Positions 35,130 through 44,582 of a DNA stretch of 44,582 bases are shown in pieces (position 1 is the stretch's first letter; every line of letters begins with the position of its first letter). The position numbers and the translations under genes were made by a program. The notes beneath the pieces are model-generated. The model was not told the origin of the DNA, did no database searches, and saw only the letters and a list, made by a program, of their open reading frames with translations. Source of the DNA: Alphaproteobacteria bacterium casp-alpha2 (GTDB lineage: Bacteria; Pseudomonadota; Alphaproteobacteria; Rhodospirillales; Casp-alpha2). Location of the stretch: positions 1-44,582 of the forward strand of contig LFEN01000082.1 in the NCBI GenBank assembly GCA_001510075.1. Reading direction: 5' to 3'.

Positions 35130-35987
35130 ATGGTTCTGGCAGTCGCACTCATAGTATTAACAGTTGGCTCCGTCATTTTTCATTTCTGGAGCCCCTGGTG
35201 GTGGACCCCTATCGCGTCCAATTGGGGTTCGATAGACAACGCCCTTCTCATCACTTTCTGGATCACCGGGGTCGTCTACGTCGCCGTCCTCTTCTTCACC
35301 GCCTATTGCCTGTACAAGTTTCGCTACCGGGCTGACCGGCGGGCCGATTATGAACCGGAAAACACCAAGCTCGAATTATGGCTCTCGGGCTTGACCGCCC
35401 TTGGTGTCGTCGCATTGCTGACACCTGGGTTGATTGCCTGGAATGAATTTGTCACCGTCCCCGAAAACGCCGTCGAAATGGAAGTCCTCGGCAAACAATG
35501 GGCATGGAGTTACCGCCTGCCCGGCAAAGACGGCAAGCTGGGGACGACGAAAACCAAATTGGTTACGGACGACAACCCATTCGGCATCAATCCGAAAGAT
35601 CCCAATGGCAAAGACGATATCCTGATTGAGGGTGAAAATTTGCATCTGCCGCTGGGCCAGCCGGTTAAGATGCTGTTACGCTCGACGGACGTTTTGCACG
35701 ATTTCTATGTGCCGGAATTCAGAGCCAAGATGGACCTCGTGCCGGGCATGGTGACCTACTTCTGGATTACGCCGACAAGGACCGGAACCTTTGACGTTCT
35801 CTGTGCCGAACTTTGCGGCGTCAACCATTACGGGATGCGCAGCAACGTGACCGTTGATGACAAGGCCGCCTATCAGAAATGGCTGGGCAAGCAGAAAACC
35901 TTCGCGGCGCTGTATCCCAAAGCCGCCGCCGGCGAGCAACTTGCCGCCGTGCGAAAAGATTCCAAATCCAAACAGTCGGTTCAATAA
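35130..35987 (+). CDS. Cytochrome c oxidase subunit II (CoxM-like)
   Basis: CuA-bearing subunit of 285 residues that takes electrons from cytochrome c. Unusually for subunit II, it starts with an extra hydrophobic segment (~1-18) before the two standard helices (~38-62 and ~83-105). WAWSYRLPG precedes the cupredoxin domain. CuA ligands are His190 (VLHDFYVPEF), Cys225, Glu227, Cys229, His233 and Met236 (CAELCGVNHYGM), all intact. No fused cytochrome c domain. First gene of a five-subunit operon; the composition resembles Bradyrhizobium CoxMNOP. Confidence 0.92.
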   Translation: MVLAVALIVLTVGSVIFHFWSPWWWTPIASNWGSIDNALLITFWITGVVYVAVLFFTAYCLYKFRYRADRRADYEPENTKLELWLSGLTALGVVALLTPGLIAWNEFVTVPENAVEMEVLGKQWAWSYRLPGKDGKLGTTKTKLVTDDNPFGINPKDPNGKDDILIEGENLHLPLGQPVKMLLRSTDVLHDFYVPEFRAKMDLVPGMVTYFWITPTRTGTFDVLCAELCGVNHYGMRSNVTVDDKAAYQKWLGKQKTFAALYPKAAAGEQLAAVRKDSKSKQSVQ

Positions 35988-36020
35988 ACATTTGTTAACG
36001 CACAGCAATAGGACAATTAA

Positions 36021-37814
36021 ATGAGTAATGGTGTCTTCGATGACGTCCAGGTAATCCCGCCGGCAGAGGTAGACGACGTAGAACTTTACCATGCCCACAG
36101 TTTCATAACGAAATACGTCTTTTCCCAAGACGCCAAGATTATCGCGATCCAATATTCGGCAACCGCGATCACCATTGGTCTGGTCGGCTTGGTTCTGTCA
36201 TGGCTGATGCGGTTGCAACTGGGTTTCCCCGACACGTTTTCGTTCATTTCTCCGGATCAATATTATCAATTCGTCACCATGCACGGCATGATCATGGTTA
36301 TTTACCTGCTGACGGCGCTGTTTTTGGGCGGATTCGGTAATTACCTCATCCCGCTGATGGTTGGCGCGCGGGACATGGTCTTCCCGTACCTGAACATGCT
36401 CAGCTATTGGATCTATCTGTTGGCCGTGCTGATACTGACCGCCAGTTTCTTCGTCCCGGGCGGCGCCTCGGGCGCCGGATGGACGCTGTATCCGCCCCAG
36501 GCCATCCTGCCCGGCACGCCGGGCGTTGAGTGGGGCATCATCTTGATGCTTGTCTCGCTGGTTCTGTTCATTATCGGGTTCACCATGGGCGGCCTGAATT
36601 ATGTCGTCACGGTATTGCAGGCGCGCACCCGCGGCATGACCTTAATGCGGCTTCCGCTGACGGTTTGGGGCATTTTTGTCGCCACCATCCTGGCCCTGCT
36701 GGCCTTCCCGGCGCTGTTCGTCGGCGGCGTCATGATGCTTTTGGACCGCGTCATCGGCACCAGCTTCTTTATGCCGGAAATTATCCAGGCCGGTGAGCTT
36801 CTCGGCACCGACAGCGGCAGCCCGTTGCTGTTCCAGCATTTGTTCTGGTTCTTCGGCCATCCCGAGGTTTACATCGTCGCCCTGCCGGCTTTCGGCATTG
36901 TTTCCGATGTCATCAGCACGCATGCGCGGAAAAATATCTTCGGCTACCGCATGATGGTTTGGGCGATTGTCGGCATTGGCGGGCTTAGCTTCATCGTCTG
37001 GGCGCACCACATGTACGTCAGCGGCATGAACCCCTACTTCGGATTCTTCTTCGCCACGACAACGCTGATCATCGCCGTGCCGACGGCGCTCAAGGTCTAC
37101 AACTGGGTGCTGACGTTGTGGAAGGGTAACATCCACATGACCATCCCGATGCTGTTCTGCGTCGCCTTCATCTTGACGTTCCTGAATGGCGGCCTCACCG
37201 GGCTGTTCCTCGGCAATGTCGTCGTCGCTGTGCCGTTATCCGATACCATGTTCGTGGTTGCCCATTTCCATATGGTCATGGGTGTGGCGCCGATCCTGGT
37301 GATCTTCGCCGCCATTTATCATTGGTTCCCGAAAATGTCCGGGCGCATGCTTCACGAAGGTTGGGGCCAGTTCCATTTCTGGGTCACCTTCCTGGGCAGT
37401 TATTTGATTTACTTCCCGATGCATTATCTCGGCTTCGTCGGCGTCCCCAGGCGTTATTACGAAATCGGCGAAACCTCCTTTGTGCCGCCGTCCGCAGCAA
37501 CGCTCAACGAATTCATCACGATCATGGTGTTGATCGTCGGCTTCGCCCAGGTGGTGTTCATTATCAATATCCTGGTCAGCATCTTTAAAGGCAAAGAATC
37601 CGGCCCCAACCCATGGAACGCGACCACGCTTGAATGGCAAACCGAAACCACACCGCCGAGCCATGGCAACTTCGGTGACGAACTGCCGGTGGTTTACCGC
37701 TGGGCCTATGCGTACAGCGTGCCGGGTGTCGATGCGGACTTCGTGCCGCAAAACATGCACCCGGATGATGTCAAAGGCAGCGGCTCGGCGGATGACCCGT
37801 CCGGGCATCATTAA
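36021..37814 (+). CDS. Cytochrome c oxidase subunit I (CoxN-like, A1 type)
   Basis: Catalytic heme-copper subunit of 597 residues. Heme and CuB ligands are present: MHGMIM (His), HPEVY with His280 and the cross-linked Tyr284, AHHMY (two His) and HFHMVMG (two His). The D-channel Asp is in GARDMVFP, Glu282 is in HPEVY, and the K-channel Lys is in VPTALKVYNW, so proton pathways are of A1 type. It differs from the second oxidase of this window (HFHM instead of HFHY, long extramembrane C terminus of ~60 residues). Follows subunit II by 33 bases. Confidence 0.94.
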   Translation: MSNGVFDDVQVIPPAEVDDVELYHAHSFITKYVFSQDAKIIAIQYSATAITIGLVGLVLSWLMRLQLGFPDTFSFISPDQYYQFVTMHGMIMVIYLLTALFLGGFGNYLIPLMVGARDMVFPYLNMLSYWIYLLAVLILTASFFVPGGASGAGWTLYPPQAILPGTPGVEWGIILMLVSLVLFIIGFTMGGLNYVVTVLQARTRGMTLMRLPLTVWGIFVATILALLAFPALFVGGVMMLLDRVIGTSFFMPEIIQAGELLGTDSGSPLLFQHLFWFFGHPEVYIVALPAFGIVSDVISTHARKNIFGYRMMVWAIVGIGGLSFIVWAHHMYVSGMNPYFGFFFATTTLIIAVPTALKVYNWVLTLWKGNIHMTIPMLFCVAFILTFLNGGLTGLFLGNVVVAVPLSDTMFVVAHFHMVMGVAPILVIFAAIYHWFPKMSGRMLHEGWGQFHFWVTFLGSYLIYFPMHYLGFVGVPRRYYEIGETSFVPPSAATLNEFITIMVLIVGFAQVVFIINILVSIFKGKESGPNPWNATTLEWQTETTPPSHGNFGDELPVVYRWAYAYSVPGVDADFVPQNMHPDDVKGSGSADDPSGHH

Positions 37815-37841
37815 CCGGAATAAAGTGGAAGCACCGCACCC

Positions 37842-38459
37842 GTGAGCATTTTCCATGAACTGGCCAAGAAGCCCTGGCTGATCAATCCCGCAGAGGTCGA
37901 AGGCGTACCTCCGCCGGCTGCGTTTTTTGTCCCGGTCGGGAAAGTCGGCTTGCGCGTGTTCCTTGTCGTCGTCACGGTTGTCTTCACGTTGATGCTGATC
38001 GCCTATGGCGACCGGATGTTGTTTTCGACCTGGCGCCCGATGCCGGAACCCTGGTTGTTGTGGCTGAATACCGCCCTTCTGATCACCAGCAGTTTGGCCA
38101 TGCAATGGGCGAAAAGCAGCGCCAAGCAGGGCAATTCTGACGGTATGCGCGATGGCCTTTTGTGGGGCGGCGTTCTCACCATCGCCTTTCTGGCCGGGCA
38201 ATTGTATGTCTGGCAGCAGTTGGTGGATTTGGGGTATTACGCCACGTCCGGCACCGCCAATGCTTTCTTTTATCTGCTTACTGCCATCCACGGCCTGCAC
38301 ATGATGGGCGGTCTCGTTGCGTGGGGGCGGAGCGTTTTCAAAATGTGGCGCGGCGGTGCGGTCGCCGATCTTCGCCTGAGCGTCGAGTTATGTACTACGT
38401 ACTGGCATTATCTGTTGCTGGTTTGGCTGGTTCTATTCGCCATGCTGTTGTTTAGTTAA
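37842..38459 (+). CDS. Cytochrome c oxidase subunit III-like protein (CoxO-like)
   Basis: Membrane protein of 205 residues with five predicted helices, a heme-copper oxidase subunit III. It has AIHGLHMMGGLVAWGRSVFKMWRG and ends in TTYWHYLLLVWLVLFAMLLFS, the family signature. The start is GTG at 37842, 27 bases after the subunit I stop. It is the first of two subunit III genes in the operon. Confidence 0.9.
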   Translation: MSIFHELAKKPWLINPAEVEGVPPPAAFFVPVGKVGLRVFLVVVTVVFTLMLIAYGDRMLFSTWRPMPEPWLLWLNTALLITSSLAMQWAKSSAKQGNSDGMRDGLLWGGVLTIAFLAGQLYVWQQLVDLGYYATSGTANAFFYLLTAIHGLHMMGGLVAWGRSVFKMWRGGAVADLRLSVELCTTYWHYLLLVWLVLFAMLLFS

Positions 38460-38475
38460 AAGGGGTAGGGAAAAA

Positions 38476-39204
38476 ATGGCGCCATCAGATACCACTGCTA
38501 CCGAGGCTCAAGCCGTCGGCCTGGCACCGGGACTTCCCGGCCTTGCCGCCGATTGGTCTTCCGATCAACGGGCCTTCAAGAATGTCCCTTGGGGCAAGGC
38601 GATGATGTGGATATTCCTGCTCAGTGATACCTTCATTTTTTCCTGCTTCCTGATCTCTTATATGACCGTTCGCATGTCGACGACGGTGCCGTGGCCTCTT
38701 CCGAGTGAGGTTTTCGCTTTGTCGTTCGGCGGTGAGCCGATCCCGCTTATCCTGATCGCGATCATGACCTTCATCTTGATCACGTCGAGCGGCACCATGG
38801 TTCTGGCGGTCAATTACGGCTATCGCATGGACAAGAAGAAAACCGCGATCCTGTTGCTGGTCACGGCCGTTCTCGGCGCTTCTTTCGTCGGCATGCAGGC
38901 TTTTGAGTGGACCAAGCTGATCGTCGAAGAAGGCGTACGCCCGTGGGGCAACCCGACGGGTGCGTCCCAGTTCGGCGCGACCTTTTTCATGATCACCGGA
39001 TTCCACGGTTTTCACGTCTCCGTCGGCGTTATTTTCCTGGTTTTGGTCGCGCGCAAGGTTTGGCGCGGCGACTACGATACGGGAAAGCGCGGCTTTTTCA
39101 CCAGCCGCAAAGGAAATTACGAAATTGTCGAGACGATGGGCCTGTATTGGCACTTCGTCGATCTGGTATGGGTTTTTATTTTCGCATTCTTTTATCTCTG
39201 GTAA
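38476..39204 (+). CDS. Cytochrome c oxidase subunit III-like protein (CoxP-like)
   Basis: Second subunit III of the operon, 242 residues. It shows ITGFHGFHVSVGVIFLVLVARKVWRG and ends in MGLYWHFVDLVWVFIFAFFYLW, with six or seven membrane segments overall. FEWTKLI holds a conserved Glu of subunit III. It begins 16 bases after the shorter subunit III gene, with AGGGGTAGGG before the ATG. Having two divergent subunit III genes in tandem is characteristic of CoxMNOP-type oxidases. Confidence 0.92.
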   Translation: MAPSDTTATEAQAVGLAPGLPGLAADWSSDQRAFKNVPWGKAMMWIFLLSDTFIFSCFLISYMTVRMSTTVPWPLPSEVFALSFGGEPIPLILIAIMTFILITSSGTMVLAVNYGYRMDKKKTAILLLVTAVLGASFVGMQAFEWTKLIVEEGVRPWGNPTGASQFGATFFMITGFHGFHVSVGVIFLVLVARKVWRGDYDTGKRGFFTSRKGNYEIVETMGLYWHFVDLVWVFIFAFFYLW

Positions 39205-39213
39205 GGGCACACC

Positions 39214-39540
39214 ATGGCACACGTAGAAGGTCAACAACATCCTCTGGGGATATACATCAAGGTTTGGGGCTTGCTGTTCGTTCTCAGCAGCTTTTCCTAT
39301 GCTGTCGACTATTACCACCTTGAGGGATACCTCCGCTGGGGCTTGATCCTTCTTTTCATGTTCTTGAAGGCCGGCTTTATCATCGCCGTCTTCATGCACA
39401 TCAAATGGGAACGGTTGGCCTTGAGTTACGCCATATTGCTACCGCCCGTCGTGTTGCTGGTGTTTATCGGGATCATGACGATCGAATCCAATCATACCTT
39501 CCTGACGCGGGGCATCTTCTTTGGCGTGGGTGGGGCTTAG
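39214..39540 (+). CDS. Cytochrome c oxidase subunit IV family protein
   Basis: Small membrane subunit of 108 residues with three predicted helices. IYIKVWGLLFVLSSFSYAVDY and LILLFMFLKAGFIIAVFMHIKWER fit the prokaryotic oxidase subunit IV family (KAxxVxxFFMHLxxE pattern). It is thought to stabilise subunits I and III. It follows the second subunit III by 9 bases. Confidence 0.88.
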   Translation: MAHVEGQQHPLGIYIKVWGLLFVLSSFSYAVDYYHLEGYLRWGLILLFMFLKAGFIIAVFMHIKWERLALSYAILLPPVVLLVFIGIMTIESNHTFLTRGIFFGVGGA

Positions 39541-39571
39541 GCTTCTCCCTCGTAGCCGCGCGTCAACGGCG

Positions 39572-39958
39572 ATGCTGCGCTTCCTGATATTATTGATGGC
39601 GTCACTGGGCGGCAGCCTTGCTCCCATCGCCGTTGCGTTTGCCCATGGCGTTATTGGTGGAGAAGATAGCGGCAATGAGTTTTTCTGGATCTATGGCCTT
39701 GTTCTGACCGTCCTTGCCGGCACCCTCATTTACCGGAAGTGGTGGGCCGTCAAGGAAACTCCGGAACGCAAAGCGCAGAAAAGTCGGTTGCGCGATTTCG
39801 AGCGCGATCACGCCTTGTGTATGACACAACTGCAAAATGCCGAAGATTATCCCCAGGAATGCGGACTCACCGAGACCGAACGCAAAGAACGGCTGCAATC
39901 AGCCGCTTCGATGCAGAAAAATATCGATGCAATCAAAGCCGACCTGGTGGCGACCTAA
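39572..39958 (+). CDS. Hypothetical anchored protein at the end of the oxidase operon
   Basis: Protein of 128 residues from the ATG at 39572; the open frame from 39521 would overlap subunit IV and has no support. It has a signal-like N terminus (MLRFLILLMASLGG to AFAHG), a membrane helix (~33-52, FFWIYGLVLTVLAGTLIYRKWW) and a charged helical tail (~55-128) with two cysteines (HALCMTQ, PQECGLT). I do not recognise a family. Position last in the operon, before a terminator, suggests an oxidase assembly or accessory role. Confidence 0.65.
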   Translation: MLRFLILLMASLGGSLAPIAVAFAHGVIGGEDSGNEFFWIYGLVLTVLAGTLIYRKWWAVKETPERKAQKSRLRDFERDHALCMTQLQNAEDYPQECGLTETERKERLQSAASMQKNIDAIKADLVAT

Positions 39959-39990
39959 CGGGTTGGCCAACCCGGTAATTCCGGTTTTTT
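39959..39990 (+). terminator. Intrinsic terminator of the CoxMNOP-like operon
   Basis: Immediately after the last stop lies a perfect 16-base palindrome CGGGTTGGCCAACCCG (39959-39974). An overlapping hairpin CCGG-TAATT-CCGG (39972-39984), extended by AA/TT, is followed by TTTTTT (39985-39990). The two hairpins are mutually exclusive. Confidence 0.65.
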
Positions 39991-40078
39991 GAATTCAATC
40001 ACAAGAAATGGGATGCGCCACCCGGCCCGTTTATGGAAACATCCCTGAATACTGGTTCGAGCATATAGGGGGGGCGCT

Positions 40079-41140
40079 TTGATTCCATCTGACAGCCATG
40101 AAAAACAGTGGAACGCTGTCCGTGATCGGGATGCGGCGAGCAATGGCGCGTTCGTTTATGCGGTGCGCACGACCGGCGTTTACTGCTTGCCCAGTTGTTC
40201 TTCGCGCACCGCCAAGCGCCGGAATGTTCGCTTTTTCGCCACGCCGGCCGAGGCTGAAAGCGCCGGGTTTAGGGCCTGCAAACGCTGCAAACCGGACCAG
40301 CCGTTAGGCAACACCCCTCATGGCGAGGCCATCAAACGCGCCTGCAACGAAATTCAGTCTTCGCCGTCAGAACCCACCCTGGCCTCGCTGGCTCGGATAG
40401 CCGGTTTAAGCACCGGGCATTTCCAACGCATTTTCAAAGCCGAGGTCGGCCTGTCGCCCAAGCGCTATGCCATGGCGGTTCGAAAACAGCGGTTTCTGGG
40501 GGAACTGGCACAGGCAAGCTCGGTAACGCATGCGATTTATGACGCAGGATATTCCAGCAGTTCGCGCGCCTATGCAGACGGCAATGGCCTGGGCATGGCC
40601 CCCGGCAGCTATCAAAAAGGCGCCAAAGGCGAAAAAATTCGCTTTGCTTCGGCGCCATCGAGCCTTGGTGACATTATTGTCGCCTCGACCGATCGCGGTA
40701 TTTGCATGGTCGAGTTTGGCGACAAAGACGATCTTGTGGAGGTGATGAAAACCCGCTTCCCGCAGGCCAGCCTTGAGCCCGCCGATGACACATTAGCCGA
40801 CCTGGTTGCCAAGGTCGTCTCGCTGATCGATGCGCCCGCTGACAATGTTGCCCTTCCCATCGACATTCGCGGTACCGCCTTCCAGGAACGCGTTTGGCGG
40901 GCCCTGAGGGAAATACCCATGGGCCGGACCGTGAGCTACGCCGAGCTTGCCAAAATGATTGACCAGCCCACCGCCGCCCGCGCGGTGGCGCGGGCTTGTG
41001 CGGCGAACCACATAGCCGTCGTCATCCCCTGCCACAGGGTGGTCAGGGCTTCAGGTGAAATCAGTGGCTATAAGTGGGGCCGGGATCGCAAACGAGCCCT
41101 GCTTGATCGTGAAGTGAAGAGCAAAAGAAAGCCCGTTTAA
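40079..41140 (+). CDS. ada: Bifunctional Ada: methylphosphotriester sensor/activator and O6-methylguanine-DNA methyltransferase
   Basis: DNA-repair protein and transcription activator of 353 residues. The N-terminal Ada zinc domain has Cys36, Cys40, Cys67 and Cys70 (GVYCLPSC, ACKRC); one of these accepts methyl from phosphotriesters. An AraC-type DNA-binding domain follows (~85-180; LASLARIAGLSTGHFQRIFK). The methyltransferase domain (~270-350) has the acceptor Cys318 in VIPCHRVV. Start is TTG at 40079 after AGGGGGG; the nearby ATG is in another frame. Its stop shares TTAA with the convergent ctaE. It sits between two oxidase operons with no evident functional link. Confidence 0.95.
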   Translation: MIPSDSHEKQWNAVRDRDAASNGAFVYAVRTTGVYCLPSCSSRTAKRRNVRFFATPAEAESAGFRACKRCKPDQPLGNTPHGEAIKRACNEIQSSPSEPTLASLARIAGLSTGHFQRIFKAEVGLSPKRYAMAVRKQRFLGELAQASSVTHAIYDAGYSSSSRAYADGNGLGMAPGSYQKGAKGEKIRFASAPSSLGDIIVASTDRGICMVEFGDKDDLVEVMKTRFPQASLEPADDTLADLVAKVVSLIDAPADNVALPIDIRGTAFQERVWRALREIPMGRTVSYAELAKMIDQPTAARAVARACAANHIAVVIPCHRVVRASGEISGYKWGRDRKRALLDREVKSKRKPV

Positions 41141-41952
41141 CCGGCAACGTATCCTGATCCACCCCACCAGTAGACGACGGTGAACAGGAACAGCCACACC
41201 ACGTCAACGAAGTGCCAGTACCAGGCCGCCGCCTCGAACCCGACGTGGGCTTCCGGGGTAAAGTGTTCGGCCCGGGCGCGGAACCAGCAGACCATCAAAA
41301 AGCAGGTCCCGACAATGACATGAAAACCATGGAAGCCGGTGGCGAGATAGAAGGTCGACGAATAAATGCCGTCGGTGAATTTGAACGTCGCTTCGGCGTA
41401 TTCGTAGGCCTGCAGCCCGGTAAAGGTCAGCCCTAAGATAATCGTCGCCAGCAAGCCTTTCGCCGTCGCCTTATGATTACCGGCGAGCAGCTTATGGTGG
41501 GCGTAGGTCACGGTGACGCCGGAAGAGAGTAAAATCAGCGTGTTCAGGAACGGCAACGACCAGGTATGCAGCGGCACAATACCTTTCGGCGGCCACACTT
41601 CTTGAGCGACAAGGCTGAGCATCGGCATCGAAGAATGGAAAAAGGCCCAGAAGAAGGCGAAAAAGAACATCACTTCCGAAGCGATGAAAAACACCATGCC
41701 CATGCGAAGGCCTTTGCGGACAACATTCGTGTGATCAACGCCGTTCCGCGATTCCGCCACGACATCGCGCCACCAGCCCCAGGACGTGTAGACCAGAAGG
41801 GCGACACCGGCCAAAAACAGATAGATCGGGCCTTCTTTCATGTACCAGACGCCGCCAAAGGCCATGATCAGGGCCGCCAAGGTGCCGACCGCCGGCCAAT
41901 GGCTGGGGTTGACCATGTGATAGGGGTGTTTTTTTATCGTCTCGCTTGCCAT
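41137..41952 (-). CDS. ctaE: Cytochrome c oxidase subunit III
   Basis: Canonical seven-helix subunit III of 271 residues of the second, mitochondrial-like aa3 oxidase. KHPYHMVNPSHWPAVGTLAAL at the start, the AFFWAFFHSSMP segment, LQAYEYAEA with the conserved Glu, ATGFHGFHVIVGTCFL, and the end WYWHFVDVVWLFLFTVVYWWG are typical. It lies 5 bases after ctaG on the same strand. Unlike the CoxO/CoxP pair of the other operon, this oxidase has a single subunit III. Confidence 0.96.
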   Translation of the reverse strand: MASETIKKHPYHMVNPSHWPAVGTLAALIMAFGGVWYMKEGPIYLFLAGVALLVYTSWGWWRDVVAESRNGVDHTNVVRKGLRMGMVFFIASEVMFFFAFFWAFFHSSMPMLSLVAQEVWPPKGIVPLHTWSLPFLNTLILLSSGVTVTYAHHKLLAGNHKATAKGLLATIILGLTFTGLQAYEYAEATFKFTDGIYSSTFYLATGFHGFHVIVGTCFLMVCWFRARAEHFTPEAHVGFEAAAWYWHFVDVVWLFLFTVVYWWGGSGYVAG

Positions 41953-41957
41953 TGATC

Positions 41958-42569
41958 TTAACTCCCTTCGGATTCCCTGTATGAACCCTGTCGTCTGCTC
42001 GTTAATTCTTGCCCCTTCGGCTGGGCGCCCTCTTCGTCACCCGGGGCGCGGAAGAAGGTGTAAGATAAAGTGATCGTCTTTACGTCCCGGGTGTTGGGAT
42101 TATTGAAAATTTCAGGATCGACGAAGAATTCAACGCCCAATTTCGCGGTTTCGCCCGGCGCCAGTTTCTGTTCCGTAAAACAAAAACATTCGGTCTTGGC
42201 AAAATACTCGGCCGCCTTGTAAGGCGTGACGTTGTAGGTCGATGTGCCGGTGATGGACTGCGCTGAAAGGTTTTCTGCAAGGTAGTACGCCACCGCCGGG
42301 TTTCCGGCCCGGACCCGGATTTCTTTCTGCGCAGGAGCGAACTTCCAGGGCAGCGCCGGAATGGTGTTGGCGTCGAAACGGATGGTAATAAATTTGTCCG
42401 AGGCGACTGTCGGGGTGGCGGCGGCCGTCTGGGTCGTTCCGGCAAAGCCCGTAACCTGACAAAAAAGCTTGTAAAGAGGAACCGACGCAAAGGCCAGCCC
42501 GACCATTCCCCCGACAAGGGAGAACAGCAAGACGGCGGTAATACCGTTTTTCCGGCGGGGCTTTTTCAT
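41958..42569 (-). CDS. ctaG: Cytochrome c oxidase assembly protein CtaG (Cox11)
   Basis: CuB-site copper chaperone of 203 residues. One N-terminal membrane helix (~10-32) anchors a periplasmic domain. VPLYKLFCQVTGFAGTTQ and the copper-binding ECFCF motif are present, as is PVEFFVDPEI-like text (here GVEFFVDPEIFNNP). It lies between ctaD and ctaE. The heme O synthase ctaB, usually next to ctaG in this operon, is absent. Confidence 0.95.
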   Translation of the reverse strand: MKKPRRKNGITAVLLFSLVGGMVGLAFASVPLYKLFCQVTGFAGTTQTAAATPTVASDKFITIRFDANTIPALPWKFAPAQKEIRVRAGNPAVAYYLAENLSAQSITGTSTYNVTPYKAAEYFAKTECFCFTEQKLAPGETAKLGVEFFVDPEIFNNPNTRDVKTITLSYTFFRAPGDEEGAQPKGQELTSRRQGSYRESEGS

Positions 42570-42599
42570 TCTTCGGTTCCGTACTTTTTCTTGCAGGCC

Positions 42600-44216
<1,617 letters not shown>

Positions 44217-44239
44217 TCAAAAACTTCCCGACAAAGCGC

Positions 44240-44582
44240 CTAGTTAACGGGCGCGTCTGTCTTGGCCAGACGGACGGCATCGGTTTTATCGGCGTCCGTA
44301 TTGGCGAATTCCTTTTTAGCTTCCGCCACCCACTTGGCAAAATCGGCCTTGCTTACGGCCCTGATGTGGATGGGCATGAACCCGTGATTGACGCCGCAAA
44401 GCTCCGAACACATGCCGTAATAATTGCCGGGCTCATTGATATTGACCCAGGTCTCGTTAATACGACCGGGGTAGGCGTCCCATTTGAGGCCTAATACCAA
44501 CTTGCAAAAAGAATCATTGATGCGCCCAATCTCTCAGTCCGATTGACATAATTCTCCACGGTTGATCGATGAGCTGGTTCCA
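44240..44582 (-). CDS. ctaC: Cytochrome c oxidase subunit II, 3' part only
   Basis: The C-terminal part of a canonical subunit II is clear: GLKWDAYPGRINETWVNI, then CSELCGVNHGFMPI with CuA ligands Cys, Glu, Cys, His and Met, ending TDAPVN. Upstream of about 44495 the similarity decays. In frame, the reading is INDSFCKLVLGLKWD where the family has VIHSF(A)VPxxGLKxD, so the first CuA His is replaced by Asp. A TGA at 44534-44536 then closes the frame. The window ends before the rest of the gene. This may be a damaged gene or a poor or chimeric sequence end. Confidence 0.8.

Overview
The window reads as chromosome of an aerobic alphaproteobacterium, most like a Rhodospirillales-type organism. The evidence is the block murA-hisG-hisD-UPF0262-phosphatase-infA-maf-RNase G-yacG-tRNA-Phe, GapR (DUF2312), the fused malic enzyme/phosphotransacetylase, short-form HisG and a mitochondrial-like aa3 oxidase operon. 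Taxonomy is inference from gene content only. No transposase, integrase, phage gene, rRNA or CRISPR array was seen.

Layout. 0.2-2.7 kb: membrane PAS histidine kinase. 2.7-5.8 kb (minus): EamA permease, SpmAB-like Gate-domain protein carrying a 12-bp coding minisatellite, glycerophosphodiesterase. 5.9-8.2 kb: maeB. 8.2-9.1 kb: a 60-residue orphan protein behind a consensus-quality sigma-54 promoter, and a small exported protein that looks like a detached HemN C-terminal domain. 9.1-17.8 kb (minus): creatininase-family hydrolase, an anchored hypothetical, tRNA-Phe, and the growth block yacG to murA. 17.9-21.1 kb: tRNA-Thr, SMP-30 lactonase, Tat-exported multicopper oxidase with a small membrane protein, MAPEG protein. 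21.1-25.6 kb: beta-oxidation multienzyme (minus), then gloA, N-formylglutamate amidohydrolase and a frameshifted YbdK-type ligase. 25.6-27.1 kb: response regulator and gapR.

27.1-33.2 kb (minus) is the most unusual operon: a GAF-PP2C-HATPase partner-switching protein, a STAS protein, then MlaE, MlaF, MlaD (split by an in-frame amber codon), an auxiliary lipoprotein and cysC. The STAS protein stands where a lipid transporter would have MlaB, but keeps the DSSG phosphosite motif and sits beside a phosphatase/kinase. Phospho-control of an Mla-type lipid transporter is therefore a plausible, testable idea.

33.3-44.6 kb: merF with a GDCCVxC protein, DUF2189 membrane protein, a five-subunit heme-copper oxidase operon with two subunit III genes (CoxMNOP-like), ada, and converging on it a second, canonical oxidase operon ctaC-ctaD-ctaG-ctaE without ctaB. 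The last ~80 bases stop resembling ctaC, which suggests a damaged gene or an assembly edge.

Two coding interruptions (YbdK-type frameshift, MlaD amber) and the broken ctaC edge mean sequence errors should be excluded before biology is inferred from them.
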